Shown piece after piece: positions 9,618 through 18,601 of a stretch of 64,000 bases of DNA. Within the stretch, counting starts at the first letter, position 1, and each line of letters starts with the position of its first letter. A program made the translations under genes and the position numbers. The notes below the pieces were generated by a model, which saw only the letters and a program-made list of their open reading frames with translations, did no database searches and was not told the origin of the DNA. The stretch covers positions 62,001-126,000 of the forward strand of contig NZ_JAIVLK010000004.1 in the NCBI RefSeq assembly GCF_020524585.1, in the 5' to 3' direction. The stretch is from Celeribacter naphthalenivorans (GTDB lineage Bacteria; Pseudomonadota; Alphaproteobacteria; Rhodobacterales; Rhodobacteraceae).

Positions 9618-10638
9618 GATACCCTGCATCTGAGAAGCTGGAGATCATTCGTTTGGTCGAGCAGTCGCACTTACCGACGAAGCGAACCTTGGACAAGCTG
9701 GGCATCCCCAGGGCTACCTTCTACCGCCCCCTCTCGGCAGATTTGCGTTGCAAATCGCCTGCCGGTCAAAAGGGTATGATCGGTATCTATCGGGCGGCCC
9801 CGAAGCTCTGGAAGATCGCAGTTCGAGGCCGTCACGGGTCTGGAACCGCATTCCCGAGCCTGTTCGCAAGAAGGTCATTAGCTTGGCGCTGGAGGAAAGC
9901 GAACTGTCGCCGCGGGAACTGGCCGTGCGCTTCACGGACACGGAAAAATATTTTGTATCAGAGTCTTCCGTGTATCGCGTCCTCAAGGAGCACGACCTGA
10001 TCACAAGCCCGGCTTACGTGGTTTTATCCGCCGCCGATGAGTTCAAGGACAAGACGACGAGACCCAACCAACTTTGGCAGACCGACTTCACCTATCTGAA
10101 GGTCATCGGTTGGGGCTGGTTCTACCTGTCGACAATCCTGGATGATTACAGTCGCTATATCATCGCCTGGAAACTCTGCACCACGATGAAGGCGGGGGAT
10201 GTCACCGACACGCTGGATCTGGCGTTGCAGGCCTCCGGCTGCGAGCAGGCAACCGTCGTTCACAAACCGCGGCTCCTCAGTGACAACGGAGCCAGTTACA
10301 TCTCAGTTGAACTGGCTGAGTGGCTGGAAGATCAAAAAATGGAGCATGTTCGCGGTGCCCCATATCACCCGCAAACCCAAGGTAAGATCGAGCGGTGGCA
10401 CCAGACCCTGAAAAACCGGATCCTGCTGGAGAACTATTACCTGCCCGGCGAACTCAGCAGCCAAATTGACGCCTTCGTCGAGCATTACAACCACCGGCGC
10501 TATCATGAGAGCCTGCATAACCTCACGCCCGCCGATGTCTACTTCGGACGCGGACAAGCCATTCTAAAACAACGAGAGAGGATCAAACGAAAAACCATCG
10601 AAATGCGACGCTTGCTTCACCGCAATTCCGCCGCATAA
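9614..10638 (+). pseudogene. IS3-family transposase OrfB (DDE), frame broken, copy 1
   Basis: OrfB begins at 9614 (MRYPASEKLEIIRLVEQ) and reads to RATFYR, then continues in another frame from YDRYLSGGPEALEDRSS to the end at 10638. The two parts are separated by a foreign 45-nt segment at 9728-9772. The catalytic core is intact in the second frame: QTDFTYL, LSDNGASY and GKIERWHQ give the D, D and E residues, and HHRRYHESLHNLTPADV closes the rve domain. As it stands, full-length transposase would need an extra frameshift. The second copy (50659-51683) has the same lesion. Confidence 0.85.
9728..9772 (+). repeat. Hairpin insertion inside orfB, copy 1
   Basis: A 45-nt segment stands where related IS3 transposases have one base of a tryptophan codon (RATFYRW-YDR; the comparison is from family knowledge). 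It contains an inverted repeat: CGGCAGATTTGC pairs with GCAAAT...CTGCCG, with a 3-nt bulge and 3-nt loop. The net gain of 44 nt explains the frame change between the two halves of orfB. Confidence 0.7.
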
Positions 10639-10714
10639 TCAAACCAACCGGATGAGCCAGCCCCTCTCTTAGTTCAGGCAACCAACTGCCCCAAATTATC
10701 TGACGACGGACACA

Positions 10715-10745
10715 TGCACTAACACTCAGGTGAGGCTGACCACTT
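10715..10745 (+). mobile_element. Short end-fragment of an IS407-type IS3 element
   Basis: The bases right of the first IS copy (TGCACTAACACTCAGG then TGAGGCTGACCA) match the minus strand of 20425-20460, the 3' end of the IS407-like orfB remnant there, apart from a gap of about 15 bases. The first IS copy therefore sits at the edge of an older IS scar. Confidence 0.5.
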
Positions 10746-10783
10746 TGGGGGCTCGTTTTTTACAGTGGTTTTTTGAGGTGCCA

Positions 10784-10813
10784 CGAAAAAACCAGACGCC
10801 GAGGCGTCTGGTT
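10784..10813 (-). terminator. Terminator of the porin gene
   Basis: On the minus strand, CCAGACGCC and GGCGTCTGG form a 9-bp perfect stem with a short loop, followed by a T6 tract, 30 bases after the porin stop codon. Confidence 0.85.
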
Positions 10814-10842
10814 CAGCCTGATATTCAGAAGTTTCGAGGGGC

Positions 10843-11493
10843 TCAGCCGCCGAAGGACGTCGCCCAGTTCAGCGAGAAGCCAACTTTGTCGCTGGCGAAA
10901 TCGGAGACTGCATAGGTGATTTTCGCAGAGAACTGATCGGTCATCGCATAGGCGGCACTCACCTTCCATTCATGCGTGTCATTGGACGGGTCGATCTGAT
11001 ATTCGGCGGCGAAAGAGGTTTTGTCGCTGGCCTTGTAATCGGAGGTCAGAACATAGCGCCAGTCGTAATTGTAGTTGTTGTCGAAGGCGTATTTGATCTT
11101 GGTCCCGAGCGCGAAGTCTTCTGTGAAATAGTGATCAAAGTCGACCCAAGCCTGAACATAGTCATGGCCGTAGTCGTCGTAATTGAACGCGACAAGTCCG
11201 AGATTGACGGTCGTCGGGCCGAAGGCTTTGAAATAGCCGAGGTAGGTATCGATCTCGTATTTGTCCGCGGTACCCCAGTCGACTTGAGAGAACCATGCAC
11301 CCACAAAAAATCCGTTGTCGAACCAATGTTCTGCATAGCCCTGAAGCGCGGGTTTGCCGTCATTGAGGCTTTTGGTGCCAACAAGAAAGTCATTGTTCCA
11401 TGACAGTCCGACATTGGTCGTGCCGGCGGAGGCCGATCCTGCGAGCAGTGCGGCTGCAGAAGCGATTGCGGTCAGTGTGTAGGCTTTTTTCAT
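10843..11493 (-). CDS. TorF-type putative outer-membrane porin
   Basis: A 216-residue protein with a Sec signal peptide (MKKAYTLTAIASAAALLAGSA, cleavage near SASA-G). The mature part is built of short amphipathic strands rich in aromatic residues and Asp/Asn (for example LSWNNDFLVGTKSLNDG, GYFKAFGPTTVNLGLVAFNYDDYG), ending in a strand with SLNWATSF, as expected for a small outer-membrane beta-barrel of the TorF/Gcw_chp type. Members are predicted channels; a substrate is not known. It is divergent from an AraC regulator at 11705, a candidate for its control (inference). Confidence 0.75.
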   Translation of the reverse strand: MKKAYTLTAIASAAALLAGSASAGTTNVGLSWNNDFLVGTKSLNDGKPALQGYAEHWFDNGFFVGAWFSQVDWGTADKYEIDTYLGYFKAFGPTTVNLGLVAFNYDDYGHDYVQAWVDFDHYFTEDFALGTKIKYAFDNNYNYDWRYVLTSDYKASDKTSFAAEYQIDPSNDTHEWKVSAAYAMTDQFSAKITYAVSDFASDKVGFSLNWATSFGG

Positions 11494-11704
11494 CAGTGTC
11501 CCTGTTCTTGCGCCGCCTGCGTTTTCACTTGGTCTTGTGTCTCGGGCATCTCGTGGGAAAGGCGGCGTTCCTTGGTCTTACCCTTGGGGGGTATTTTGGA
11601 AACCGAAGCCCCGTGAGACTATCCAAGCACCTCCGATTTCTCGCTCATTTCTTATGCATTGGGTGAACGCGAACTCGGATCGGCAAGGCTATGGGTGTGG
11701 GGAT

Positions 11705-12619
11705 ATGGAGCAGGTCATGCAGCGGAAAACGCTTTTGAGAGATGGCGCCGCCTGCGACGCGATCTACTTTGACGATGTCGCGCAGGAGGCGTGGTTGCCC
11801 GGCTGGTCGCAGAGCTACCGGCGTTTGCAAGTGGGGCCGTATCGGGCACAGGTGACACGGCTGGCTTTGCCCGGAATGCTCTTGGCGCGCGAGAGGATCA
11901 ATCTTGCCGTCCAAAATGAATTCACCGTGCCCGAAGATCAGGTTTACCTGTATTTTGATCTGGCGGCGGCGCGCGAACGAACCGGGCATATCAATGCGAA
12001 ACTCTATCAGCCGGGGCGGTGTTATGGCGCTTTTCTGGAGGCGGGATGTGACGATCTGATGATCTGTCTGCCGGGCTGTGAGTTTAAGAAATACGGAATA
12101 GAAAAACTCGAGGCCCTGACTTTGTCACATTGCGATTACGGGCTCTCGTCTTGGGCGCTGACACTGCTGGAAGGGGTAATGGCAGGATATGTGTCTGAGA
12201 AGCTTTTGGCCCTTGCACCCAAACTTGCGCTTGATCAGATCAGTGCCATGCTCCACGACGGCGAAGACCCGCGCCCCCGCGGCGTTGGCTTGGAGCGCCA
12301 GTTTCGCGATCTGTTCGAGCTTTGCTCCTCACTTCCCGCCGACATGCTAACGGTCACCGACATTGCGGCTGTAAGTAAACGCACACCCGCCGATTTGCGC
12401 CATATTTGTCAGGCGGTCACCGGCCTGAGACTGGACGCGATGTTGCAGGCTTGGCGGCTCAGTGCAGTCCACCGAGTGTTGCATCATGCCGCGCCGTGTG
12501 AGGTCAGTGTGACGGCGGTTGCGATGGATCACGGCTTCACCCATTGGGGCAGATTTTCCGCGGCTTATCGCGATATGTTTGGCGTGCTTCCCTCGGAGAC
12601 CCTGCGCGCGCCGACATAG
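11705..12619 (+). CDS. AraC-family transcriptional regulator
   Basis: About 304 residues from the ATG at 11705; starts at 11654 and 11720 are also possible and none has a clear Shine-Dalgarno sequence. The C-terminal 90 residues form the double helix-turn-helix of AraC regulators: LTVTDIAAVSKRTPADLRHICQAVTG, then VAMDHGFTHWGRFSAAYRDMFGVLPSETL. The N-terminal 200 residues resemble the AraC-binding-like cupin domain of regulators that sense small ligands. It is divergent from the porin. Downstream lie IS remnants, so it is a single gene. Confidence 0.82.
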   Translation: MEQVMQRKTLLRDGAACDAIYFDDVAQEAWLPGWSQSYRRLQVGPYRAQVTRLALPGMLLARERINLAVQNEFTVPEDQVYLYFDLAAARERTGHINAKLYQPGRCYGAFLEAGCDDLMICLPGCEFKKYGIEKLEALTLSHCDYGLSSWALTLLEGVMAGYVSEKLLALAPKLALDQISAMLHDGEDPRPRGVGLERQFRDLFELCSSLPADMLTVTDIAAVSKRTPADLRHICQAVTGLRLDAMLQAWRLSAVHRVLHHAAPCEVSVTAVAMDHGFTHWGRFSAAYRDMFGVLPSETLRAPT

Positions 12620-12658
12620 TTTTCGTTGCGCTAGTGTAGAGGGCTCTTTTTCGTGAAA

Positions 12659-12930
12659 GGCACTGTCAGAAGAACTTAGCTTGAGAAGGGCTGGGCGGTC
12701 ACGTAGCCTCCTCCCATGATCCAACGCTCTTCTTTCAAGTATTTCAAAACCAGCTCCGAGATCATCCGTTTGGAGGTCATGCTCTACGTTCGGTTCCCTC
12801 TGGCATTGCGCAATATCGAGGATCTGTTGCACGAACGCGGCGTGGATGTCAGCCACGAAACCATTCGCTACTGGTGGCATCGGTTTGGACCGATGTTTGC
12901 CGCAGAGATCAGAAAGCGCCGCGTCGAGGG
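12659..12930 (+). mobile_element. IS6-family remnant (5' end only)
   Basis: The first about 70 codons of an IS6-type transposase (12716 on: FKYFKTSSEIIRLEVMLYVRF, RNIEDLLHERGVDVSHETIR, YWWHRFGPMFAAEIRKRR) with upstream sequence starting near GGCACTGTCAG at 12659, a plausible left end. The reading frame then passes without a stop into IS110 sequence, so the remnant was cut by a fusion near 12930. The DDE domain is gone. It resembles the remnant at 47401-48190. Confidence 0.8.
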
Positions 12931-13701
12931 GGCGCGGCCCAGCATGCGCTATGTACCGGTGAAGACTGTGGAACAACAGGCTGTCTTGGTCCCGAACCGG
13001 TCGCGGGATTTGCGCATGCGACAGAGAAATGATCGTCAACGCCATCCGCGCCCATCTCGCGGAGTTCGGCATTGTCACGGCCCAAGGGCCCCGAAAGATC
13101 GTCGAGATCATCGGGCGTCTGGAGAACCCGGATGACATCGAACTGCCGAGTTTTGCCCGCTCCGCACTGTTATCGCTTGCGGCCCAACTCGGGAGTCTCA
13201 CAGAAGAGATCCTGCGGATCAAGCGACAGCTGATGGCCAGGCAGCGGCAGAGCCAGGCGAGCCAGAGGCTCGAAACGATCCCGGGCGCAGGCCTCATCAC
13301 AGCAATGGCGCTCGCGGCCAGTGTTCCCGAACCGAGCGTCTGCAAGTCCGGCCGCCAGTTTGCGGCCTAGCTCGGGCTGGTGCCACGACAAAATTCATCG
13401 GGAGGCAAGGAGCGATTGGGACGGGTGTCCAAGATAGGAAATGGGTACCTTCGCCGATTGCTGGTCGTTGGCGCCACATCTGTGACGCGACGTGCGGCGG
13501 AGACTGACACCCAAACCTGGGCCTGCGTCAGATCCCTGCTGGAACGCAAACCCACTCGGCTCGTGGCTGGCGCGGATGCCGGAGAGTAAGCCGAGCATGT
13601 TGATCGCTATTGCTTTGGCGAACAAGATGGCGCGGGCAATCTGGACCATGCTGACGAAAAATGAGGATTGTCGGGATCCGGCGGAGGCTGTCGCTATGTG
13701 A
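12931..13701 (+). mobile_element. IS110-family transposase remnant
   Basis: Successive frames give the back half of an IS110 transposase: RPSMRYVPVKTVEQQAVLV, NAIRAHLAEFGIVTAQGP, then the transposase_20 region (ETIPGAGLITAMALAASV, GRQFAA-stop-LGLVPRQNSSGGKERLGR), then VGATSVTRR and IALANKMARAIWTML. There is a stop at 13368-13370 in place of the usual Trp, and at least two frameshifts. The DEDD N-terminal domain is missing, replaced by the IS6 fragment. Non-functional. Confidence 0.8.
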
Positions 13702-14279
13702 AAAATTTGCGCCGAACGACACTCCAAGGCCGGCGGCTGGGAGAGTGAGAAAACGACGAATTGCATGGGCGAAAGGATCGAACAGATCTGGAGCAGGAAA
13801 ACCAGTGCTGGCCCGCGAGCTGATCTGAGCTCGATCATCAGATTTGGACCTGATCCGCGGAGCACCATACCGGCCGGCGTCTTTCGATAGACCGCTCATC
13901 AAGGCCTGACAGAAGACCGCACTCAATCACACGCAAATGGCTCAGAAACGTCTTGCATTACGAGCGGCAACCACAGAAGGGCCAGCGGTCACAAGTGCCG
14001 CGTCGACAGGCCGGACACATGACGGCACCCCGCAACGATCGCCATCAGATCAAATTAACCCTTGCGAAAACGGAGCCGTCCACACATGACACGACCCACT
14101 TCTGGCCTGTTGTGTTTCGTAGCCAGCCCGCCCTTCGTGTTTCTAGAGGTTTCGTTGGACAGCGTCAGTGGATGGGGGCCAAGCCTACACCCGCAGACTT
14201 ACTCGCGTCGCCAAAATCCATAACCAATCGGTCCATACCCTCTCGGAGGTATTCAGTGAGGCTGAATGCCACAACTAAC
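13702..14279. other. Intergenic stretch before the pot operon
   Basis: No gene is supported here. An open frame continues upstream of potA to 13953, but it has no family match or start signal and looks like chance. The left part may be the outer end of the IS110 element. The promoter of the pot operon should lie in the right 100-200 bp, but no convincing -35/-10 pair was picked out. Confidence 0.4.
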
Positions 14280-15419
14280 ATGCCTTTAAATCGGCTGCCT
14301 GAATCGAAACCCGATTTAAAGAAGGACAAACAAGACGTGGTTATACCTGCAATCGAGATGACGGACCTCTGTAAGGTCTACAGTGGAGAGACGCCAGTAA
14401 ACGCATTACACAATGCGAACCTCGAAGTGCATGATAACGAATTCTTCACACTGTTGGGGCCGTCCGGATGTGGCAAGTCCACTTTGTTAAGGCTCATAGC
14501 TGGCTTTGAAACGGTGACGAGCGGCAACTTGAAGTTGTTCGGGGAGGAGCTATCGGCGCTGCCCCCTGAAAAGCGTCCAATTAACACAGTGTTCCAACAC
14601 TACTCTCTATTCCCTCATATGACGGTGCTCGAAAACGTGGCTTTTGGGCTCCGACGTCAAGGTAAGTCCGAGCGCGACGCCAAAATGACTGCAAAGGAAA
14701 TGTTAGACTTAGTGCAGTTGGATCAATACGCGCAGCGTTATCCAAAACAGCTTTCGGGTGGGCAGCAGCAGCGTGTGGCTTTAGCGCGTGCTCTTGCCCC
14801 TCATCCACGTGTCTTGTTGCTTGATGAGCCGCTTTCAGCCCTCGATCTCAAACTTCGGCAGTCCATGCGGGTCGAGTTGAAGCGACTACAAAGAGAAACC
14901 TCTATCACGTTTGTGTTTGTCACGCACGACCAAGAGGAAGCACTTGCAATGAGCGATAGGATCGCTGTCCTGTCAAATGGGCGCATTCAACAAGTGTCGG
15001 ACCCGGCAACGATTTATGAGCATCCAGAAAATCGATTTGTTGCTGACTTTATTGGAGATGCCAACTTTTTTGATGCAAAAATTGACAAGGTTGATGGTGA
15101 ATTTACCCGATACCGCTTGTCGACAGGAGATATCCTGTTGGGGCCGACGACAGAGGCGAGGTCAGAGGGGGCTGAGGTCTCAATTTTTTTCCGTCCGGAA
15201 AAAGCGACCGTATCTCTGGATTTGACCGGCGGATTGCGCGGTCGGGTCAAGGATATCTTATATTTGGGTGACAGCACCGAGTACCGCATTTATTTGGCCG
15301 ACCAGAGCGAAATTTCACTTAAAGCGGAAAACCTAAAAGATGGTTCTCCCTTGGCGGAGGTGGGCACGGATGTCGCTGTCTCCGTAGATCCGAACGCAAT
15401 TCGGGTGCTAAGCCGATGA
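14280..15419 (+). CDS. potA: Spermidine/putrescine-type ABC transporter ATP-binding protein
   Basis: A 379-residue ATPase subunit of a polyamine importer. Walker A GPSGCGKST is at about residues 60-68, the signature is LSGGQQQR, Walker B is VLLLDEPLSALD, and the H-loop is VTHDQEEAL. After about residue 260 comes the TOBE regulatory domain (FFRPEKATVSL, LYLGDSTEYRIYL) usual in PotA. The ATG at 14280 is the likely start; a GTG at 14338 is an alternative. The stop overlaps the potB start (ATGA at 15416). The symbol marks family membership; the real ligand may be another amine. Confidence 0.88.
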   Translation: MPLNRLPESKPDLKKDKQDVVIPAIEMTDLCKVYSGETPVNALHNANLEVHDNEFFTLLGPSGCGKSTLLRLIAGFETVTSGNLKLFGEELSALPPEKRPINTVFQHYSLFPHMTVLENVAFGLRRQGKSERDAKMTAKEMLDLVQLDQYAQRYPKQLSGGQQQRVALARALAPHPRVLLLDEPLSALDLKLRQSMRVELKRLQRETSITFVFVTHDQEEALAMSDRIAVLSNGRIQQVSDPATIYEHPENRFVADFIGDANFFDAKIDKVDGEFTRYRLSTGDILLGPTTEARSEGAEVSIFFRPEKATVSLDLTGGLRGRVKDILYLGDSTEYRIYLADQSEISLKAENLKDGSPLAEVGTDVAVSVDPNAIRVLSR

Positions 15420-16309
15420 AGTCTTTGCGCGCGCTTCTTGTGACCTACGCAGGTGTCATGCCATCGATGCTGATGCTGGTCGGGTTCTTAGTCCTGCCGT
15501 TGGCCATCATCCTTGTTTTTTCCTTTCTCACGCCAGGTCCCTATGGTGGGGTCGAGCCGCAAGTTTCGGTGGCCGCCTATGTCAAACTCTTCTTCCAAAA
15601 AGACCTGTATGGAGACTTAACATTCAACTCGTCCGTTCTCGAGATTGCGTTCAGGTCGGTTAAGATTGCTGCGATATCCGTCCTGGGCTGCGTGCTTCTG
15701 GGGGCGCCGGTGGCCTACTATATCGCACAGCAGCCCAAGCGACGTCGAAACACACTTCTCCTGCTGATAACCATCCCGTTTTGGACGAACCTACTTATTC
15801 GAACCTACTCTTGGATCATCATTCTTAGAGATAACGGTCTAGTGAACAACTTCCTAATAAGTGCGAACTTAACTGAGGCGCCGGTGAAACTTCTTTACAC
15901 CGAGGGATCTGTCGTCATCGGTCTGGTGTATACCTATGTGCCATTCATGATCTTGCCGATCTATGCGGCCCTCGAACGGCTAGACGCTGGCCTCATTGAA
16001 GCGGCTCGCGACCTATACGCTAGCAAGTGGCGGTCCGTCACCAGTGTTGTCATCCCTCTGGCCGCTCCGGGATTTACGGCTGGATCTATCCTCGTGTTCA
16101 TTCCCTGCCTTGGTACTTTTGTGGCTCCCGAACTCTTGGGCGGTGGAAAACATTTGATGCTTGGAAGTCTCGTGCAAATGCAGTTCGCCGCAGGTCGAAA
16201 TTGGCCGTATGGGTCCGCTCTGGCCATGATGATTATGGCGGTCGTTCTTGTATGTCTCACCATATTTGCTCTGAACGCTAGAAAGACCGGGGGAGGGATG
16301 CAGCATTGA
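15416..16309 (+). CDS. potB: Polyamine-type ABC transporter permease (PotB-like)
   Basis: A 297-residue inner-membrane permease with about six transmembrane segments, the first at residues 12-40. The cytoplasmic EAA loop reads EAARDLYASKWRSVTSVVIPLAAPG, which docks on PotA. The ATG overlaps the potA stop, and the gene's own stop overlaps the potC start, so the three are translationally coupled. The family passes spermidine, putrescine or related cations; specificity resides in the binding protein at 17123. Confidence 0.88.
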   Translation: MKSLRALLVTYAGVMPSMLMLVGFLVLPLAIILVFSFLTPGPYGGVEPQVSVAAYVKLFFQKDLYGDLTFNSSVLEIAFRSVKIAAISVLGCVLLGAPVAYYIAQQPKRRRNTLLLLITIPFWTNLLIRTYSWIIILRDNGLVNNFLISANLTEAPVKLLYTEGSVVIGLVYTYVPFMILPIYAALERLDAGLIEAARDLYASKWRSVTSVVIPLAAPGFTAGSILVFIPCLGTFVAPELLGGGKHLMLGSLVQMQFAAGRNWPYGSALAMMIMAVVLVCLTIFALNARKTGGGMQH

Positions 16310-17103
16310 AGAAAAATGATCGTGATATCAGGTGGCTGCCGGGTCTAAGTTGGCTAACAGCACTGTTTTTCCTGTTCCTGTATACGCCGCTCCTTGTTCT
16401 GGTTGTGTTTTCATTTAACGCCTCTCGCTCTACCACTGTCTGGAGCGGGTTCAGTTTGGAGTGGTACCACAAGGCGTTTACCAACGACGCTATTCGGGTC
16501 GCGACACAAAACAGTGTAATAATCGCCACGCTCGCAGCGATCTTGGCAACGACGATTGCAACATCTGCTGCATTGGCGTTGGCACGCAACAAGCGGATGA
16601 AGGGCAAGCAAGCCTTCCACGGGGCAATGCTACTTCCGTTGATGATTCCGGAAATCGTAACTGCTGTAGCAACGCTGATCTTCTTTTCAACCATCGGTCT
16701 CGGGCTGGGGTTGGGGAATATTATCTTAGCCCACACCGTGTTCTGTATTCCGTTTGCCTATCTTCCAATTAAGGCGCGGTTGGAAAGCATGGACGAAAAC
16801 TTGGAGATGGCGGCGAGAGACCTTTATGCAGACAAGTGGGCTACGCTTCGTTTTGTTACTCTACCGCTCGTGATGCCGGGGATCATCTCAGGGGCCATGC
16901 TTGCGTTTATTATTTCGCTCGATGATTTCATCATCACGCTCATGTTGGCCCAAGCCGGTTCAACCACACTCCCGATTTACATCTATAGCTTCGTCCGAGT
17001 TGGGATCACCCCCGAGATTAATGCCGTATCCACCATCCTAATAGGATTCTCAGTAATCGTTGTGTCCGTCTCGGCGTTTCTGGGACGAAAGACCGCAAGC
17101 TAG
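16306..17103 (+). CDS. potC: Polyamine-type ABC transporter permease (PotC-like)
   Basis: A 265-residue second permease with about six membrane segments and the EAA loop MAARDLYADKWATLRFVTLPLVMPG. Translation appears to start at the TTG at 16306, overlapping the potB stop, with GGGAGGG about 10 bases upstream; no ATG fits better. FNASRSTTVWSGFSLEWY near the N-terminus is typical of PotC. It pairs with PotB to form the membrane channel. Confidence 0.87.
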   Translation: MKKNDRDIRWLPGLSWLTALFFLFLYTPLLVLVVFSFNASRSTTVWSGFSLEWYHKAFTNDAIRVATQNSVIIATLAAILATTIATSAALALARNKRMKGKQAFHGAMLLPLMIPEIVTAVATLIFFSTIGLGLGLGNIILAHTVFCIPFAYLPIKARLESMDENLEMAARDLYADKWATLRFVTLPLVMPGIISGAMLAFIISLDDFIITLMLAQAGSTTLPIYIYSFVRVGITPEINAVSTILIGFSVIVVSVSAFLGRKTAS

Positions 17104-17122
17104 TCACGTGAAAGAGGGCAAC

Positions 17123-18166
17123 ATGATGAAGATACGAACTGCAAAAAGACTCCTGGGTTACTCCTTTGGTGCCATCACGGTCGCCTCGGGAGCAGCTCAA
17201 GCAGAGGGCGATCTGTTTATTTACAATTGGACAGACTATACCGCCCCTGAGTTGATCGAAAAGTTTGAGGCCGAAACCGGTATCAGCGTCTCGATCGATA
17301 CATACGACTCTAATGAAACGCTCCTCGCTAAGCTTCAGGCAGGTGGAACCGGGTACGACATCGTCGTGCCGGGGCAAGGGTTTGTGCCAATCCTAGTTGA
17401 AGAAAACCTGCTCTTGCCGATCAATGGTCCAGAGCTTCTTGGATATGAGAATATCACCGAACAATTCAAGGATCCGGAGTGGGATCCGGGAAATGCGTAC
17501 ACCATCCCTTGGCAATGGGGAACAACATCCTTCACGGTTAACACTGATGTCTTCGAAGGTGATCTGAACAGCTACGATGTTCTGTTTCAGCCGCCGGAAG
17601 AGTTGCAAGGTAAAGTTGGCATGTTCCGTTCGGCGGAGGAGGCCATTTTCCAAGCGCAGATTGCACTTGGCGTTCCGCAATGCAGCGAGGATCCGGCGGA
17701 AATGACTAAGGTGCTCGACTTGATGAAGGCGCAGAAGCCTTACGTCTTGACCTATAGTTCTACGGGAATTTTGGAAAGGCTCGTGTCTGGTGATGTCCTG
17801 ATCAGCCAGAACTGGAATGGCTATTCGATGAGGTCGCGCATGGAGAATCCATCGCTGGAATATGCGTATCCTCCGGAAGGAGTCCCCGCGTGGGTTGATA
17901 GCCTTGCAGTCCCGAAAGGATCTGAAAACTACGAGAATGCCATTACGTTTCTTGAGTTTGTGCTTAGACCAGAAAACATTGCACTGCAGTCGAACTTTGC
18001 AGGATATGCAAATGGTGTGACAGGAAGTGAGGGCTATATGGCTGAAGATTTAATTGGCCAACCTGAACTCTCAGCACCTGCTGATGTGCCTTTGATCTTT
18101 GGCAAAACATGCTCTCCAGAGGCGGTTGACTTGCGTAATCTCGTTTGGACAACCCTTCTTGAATAA
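17123..18166 (+). CDS. potD: Polyamine-type ABC transporter substrate-binding protein (PotD/PotF-like)
   Basis: A 347-residue periplasmic binding protein. A signal peptide covers about residues 1-27 (ending ASGAAQA). The mature start DLFIYNWTDYTAPELIEKFE is the hallmark opening of PotD/PotF proteins; YDIVVPGQGFVPILV, TIPWQWGTTSF and WNGYSMRSR follow as in the family. The start is the ATG at 17123, behind AAAGAGG. It is the last gene of the potABCD-like operon and ends at a hairpin. The presence of amine oxidases and a PuuA-like ligase in the same island supports a diamine or polyamine-like ligand, but the binding residues were not compared in detail. Confidence 0.87.
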   Translation: MMKIRTAKRLLGYSFGAITVASGAAQAEGDLFIYNWTDYTAPELIEKFEAETGISVSIDTYDSNETLLAKLQAGGTGYDIVVPGQGFVPILVEENLLLPINGPELLGYENITEQFKDPEWDPGNAYTIPWQWGTTSFTVNTDVFEGDLNSYDVLFQPPEELQGKVGMFRSAEEAIFQAQIALGVPQCSEDPAEMTKVLDLMKAQKPYVLTYSSTGILERLVSGDVLISQNWNGYSMRSRMENPSLEYAYPPEGVPAWVDSLAVPKGSENYENAITFLEFVLRPENIALQSNFAGYANGVTGSEGYMAEDLIGQPELSAPADVPLIFGKTCSPEAVDLRNLVWTTLLE

Positions 18167-18179
18167 GAAATCCAATTTA

Positions 18180-18216
18180 TATCTCAAGCGTGCAGTTGAG
18201 TTGTGCGCTTGAGATA
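18180..18216 (+). terminator. Hairpin after the pot operon
   Basis: A perfect 11-bp inverted repeat (TATCTCAAGCG with CGCTTGAGATA, 15-nt loop) begins 13 bases after the potD stop. There is no strong T run, so it may act as an mRNA-stabilising end or a weak terminator. Confidence 0.6.
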
Positions 18217-18601
18217 AATCGGGTGGATGAGGTTTGGAGATCAAATCAAAAAATACCCAGGAAAGGGTGTGCTTGTTTTCTCGACGATATCTATGCGGTG
18301 CGCAGTTTGGTTGGCGCTTCCTGGCTGGCAGGGATGAGCCGAAGGTCAAGTTGTTGCGCCTTGGAGTGTGAGTTACATGCTGTCAAGTTTACTCAAAGAT
18401 TATCGCTAGATAATAGCTGTTCTCCATCACTAGATCTTCAGCGTTCGAGCCTTCGGAGGTGCTCGAATGCCCGGTCCGGGAAGGCGCGAAACCTGTCGCC
18501 TTCGCACTGTGAATATAGACCGATAAGGTCGAATTCCGGCGGCATGGATGCGCCCGTTAAAGTCCGATAAATAATCGAAAAATAGACTCAAGGACCCCCC
18601 T
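18217..18601. promoter_or_regulatory. Leader of the SDR pair with a small palindrome
   Basis: 385 bp without a gene before the two SDRs. It contains the palindrome ATTATC-GCTA-GATAAT at 18399-18414, an operator-like site. The final bases before 18602 (CAAGGACCCCCC) include a plausible Shine-Dalgarno. No promoter could be assigned with confidence. Confidence 0.4.

Larger units (their letters stand above)
9158..10715 (+). mobile_element. IS3-family insertion sequence, copy 1
   Basis: A 1,558-bp unit repeated apparently base for base at 50203-51760, in the same orientation. The copy boundary is sharp: flanking bases differ immediately outside both ends. The termini are imperfect inverted repeats (TGTGTGACGTCAG at the left; TGTGTCCGTCGTCAG read inward from the right) with the TG...CA ends of the IS3 family; the last T at 10715 may belong to the flank. 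Inside are orfA and an interrupted orfB. No 3-4 bp direct repeat is seen across its ends, so it is not in a simple insertion context. Confidence 0.92.
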
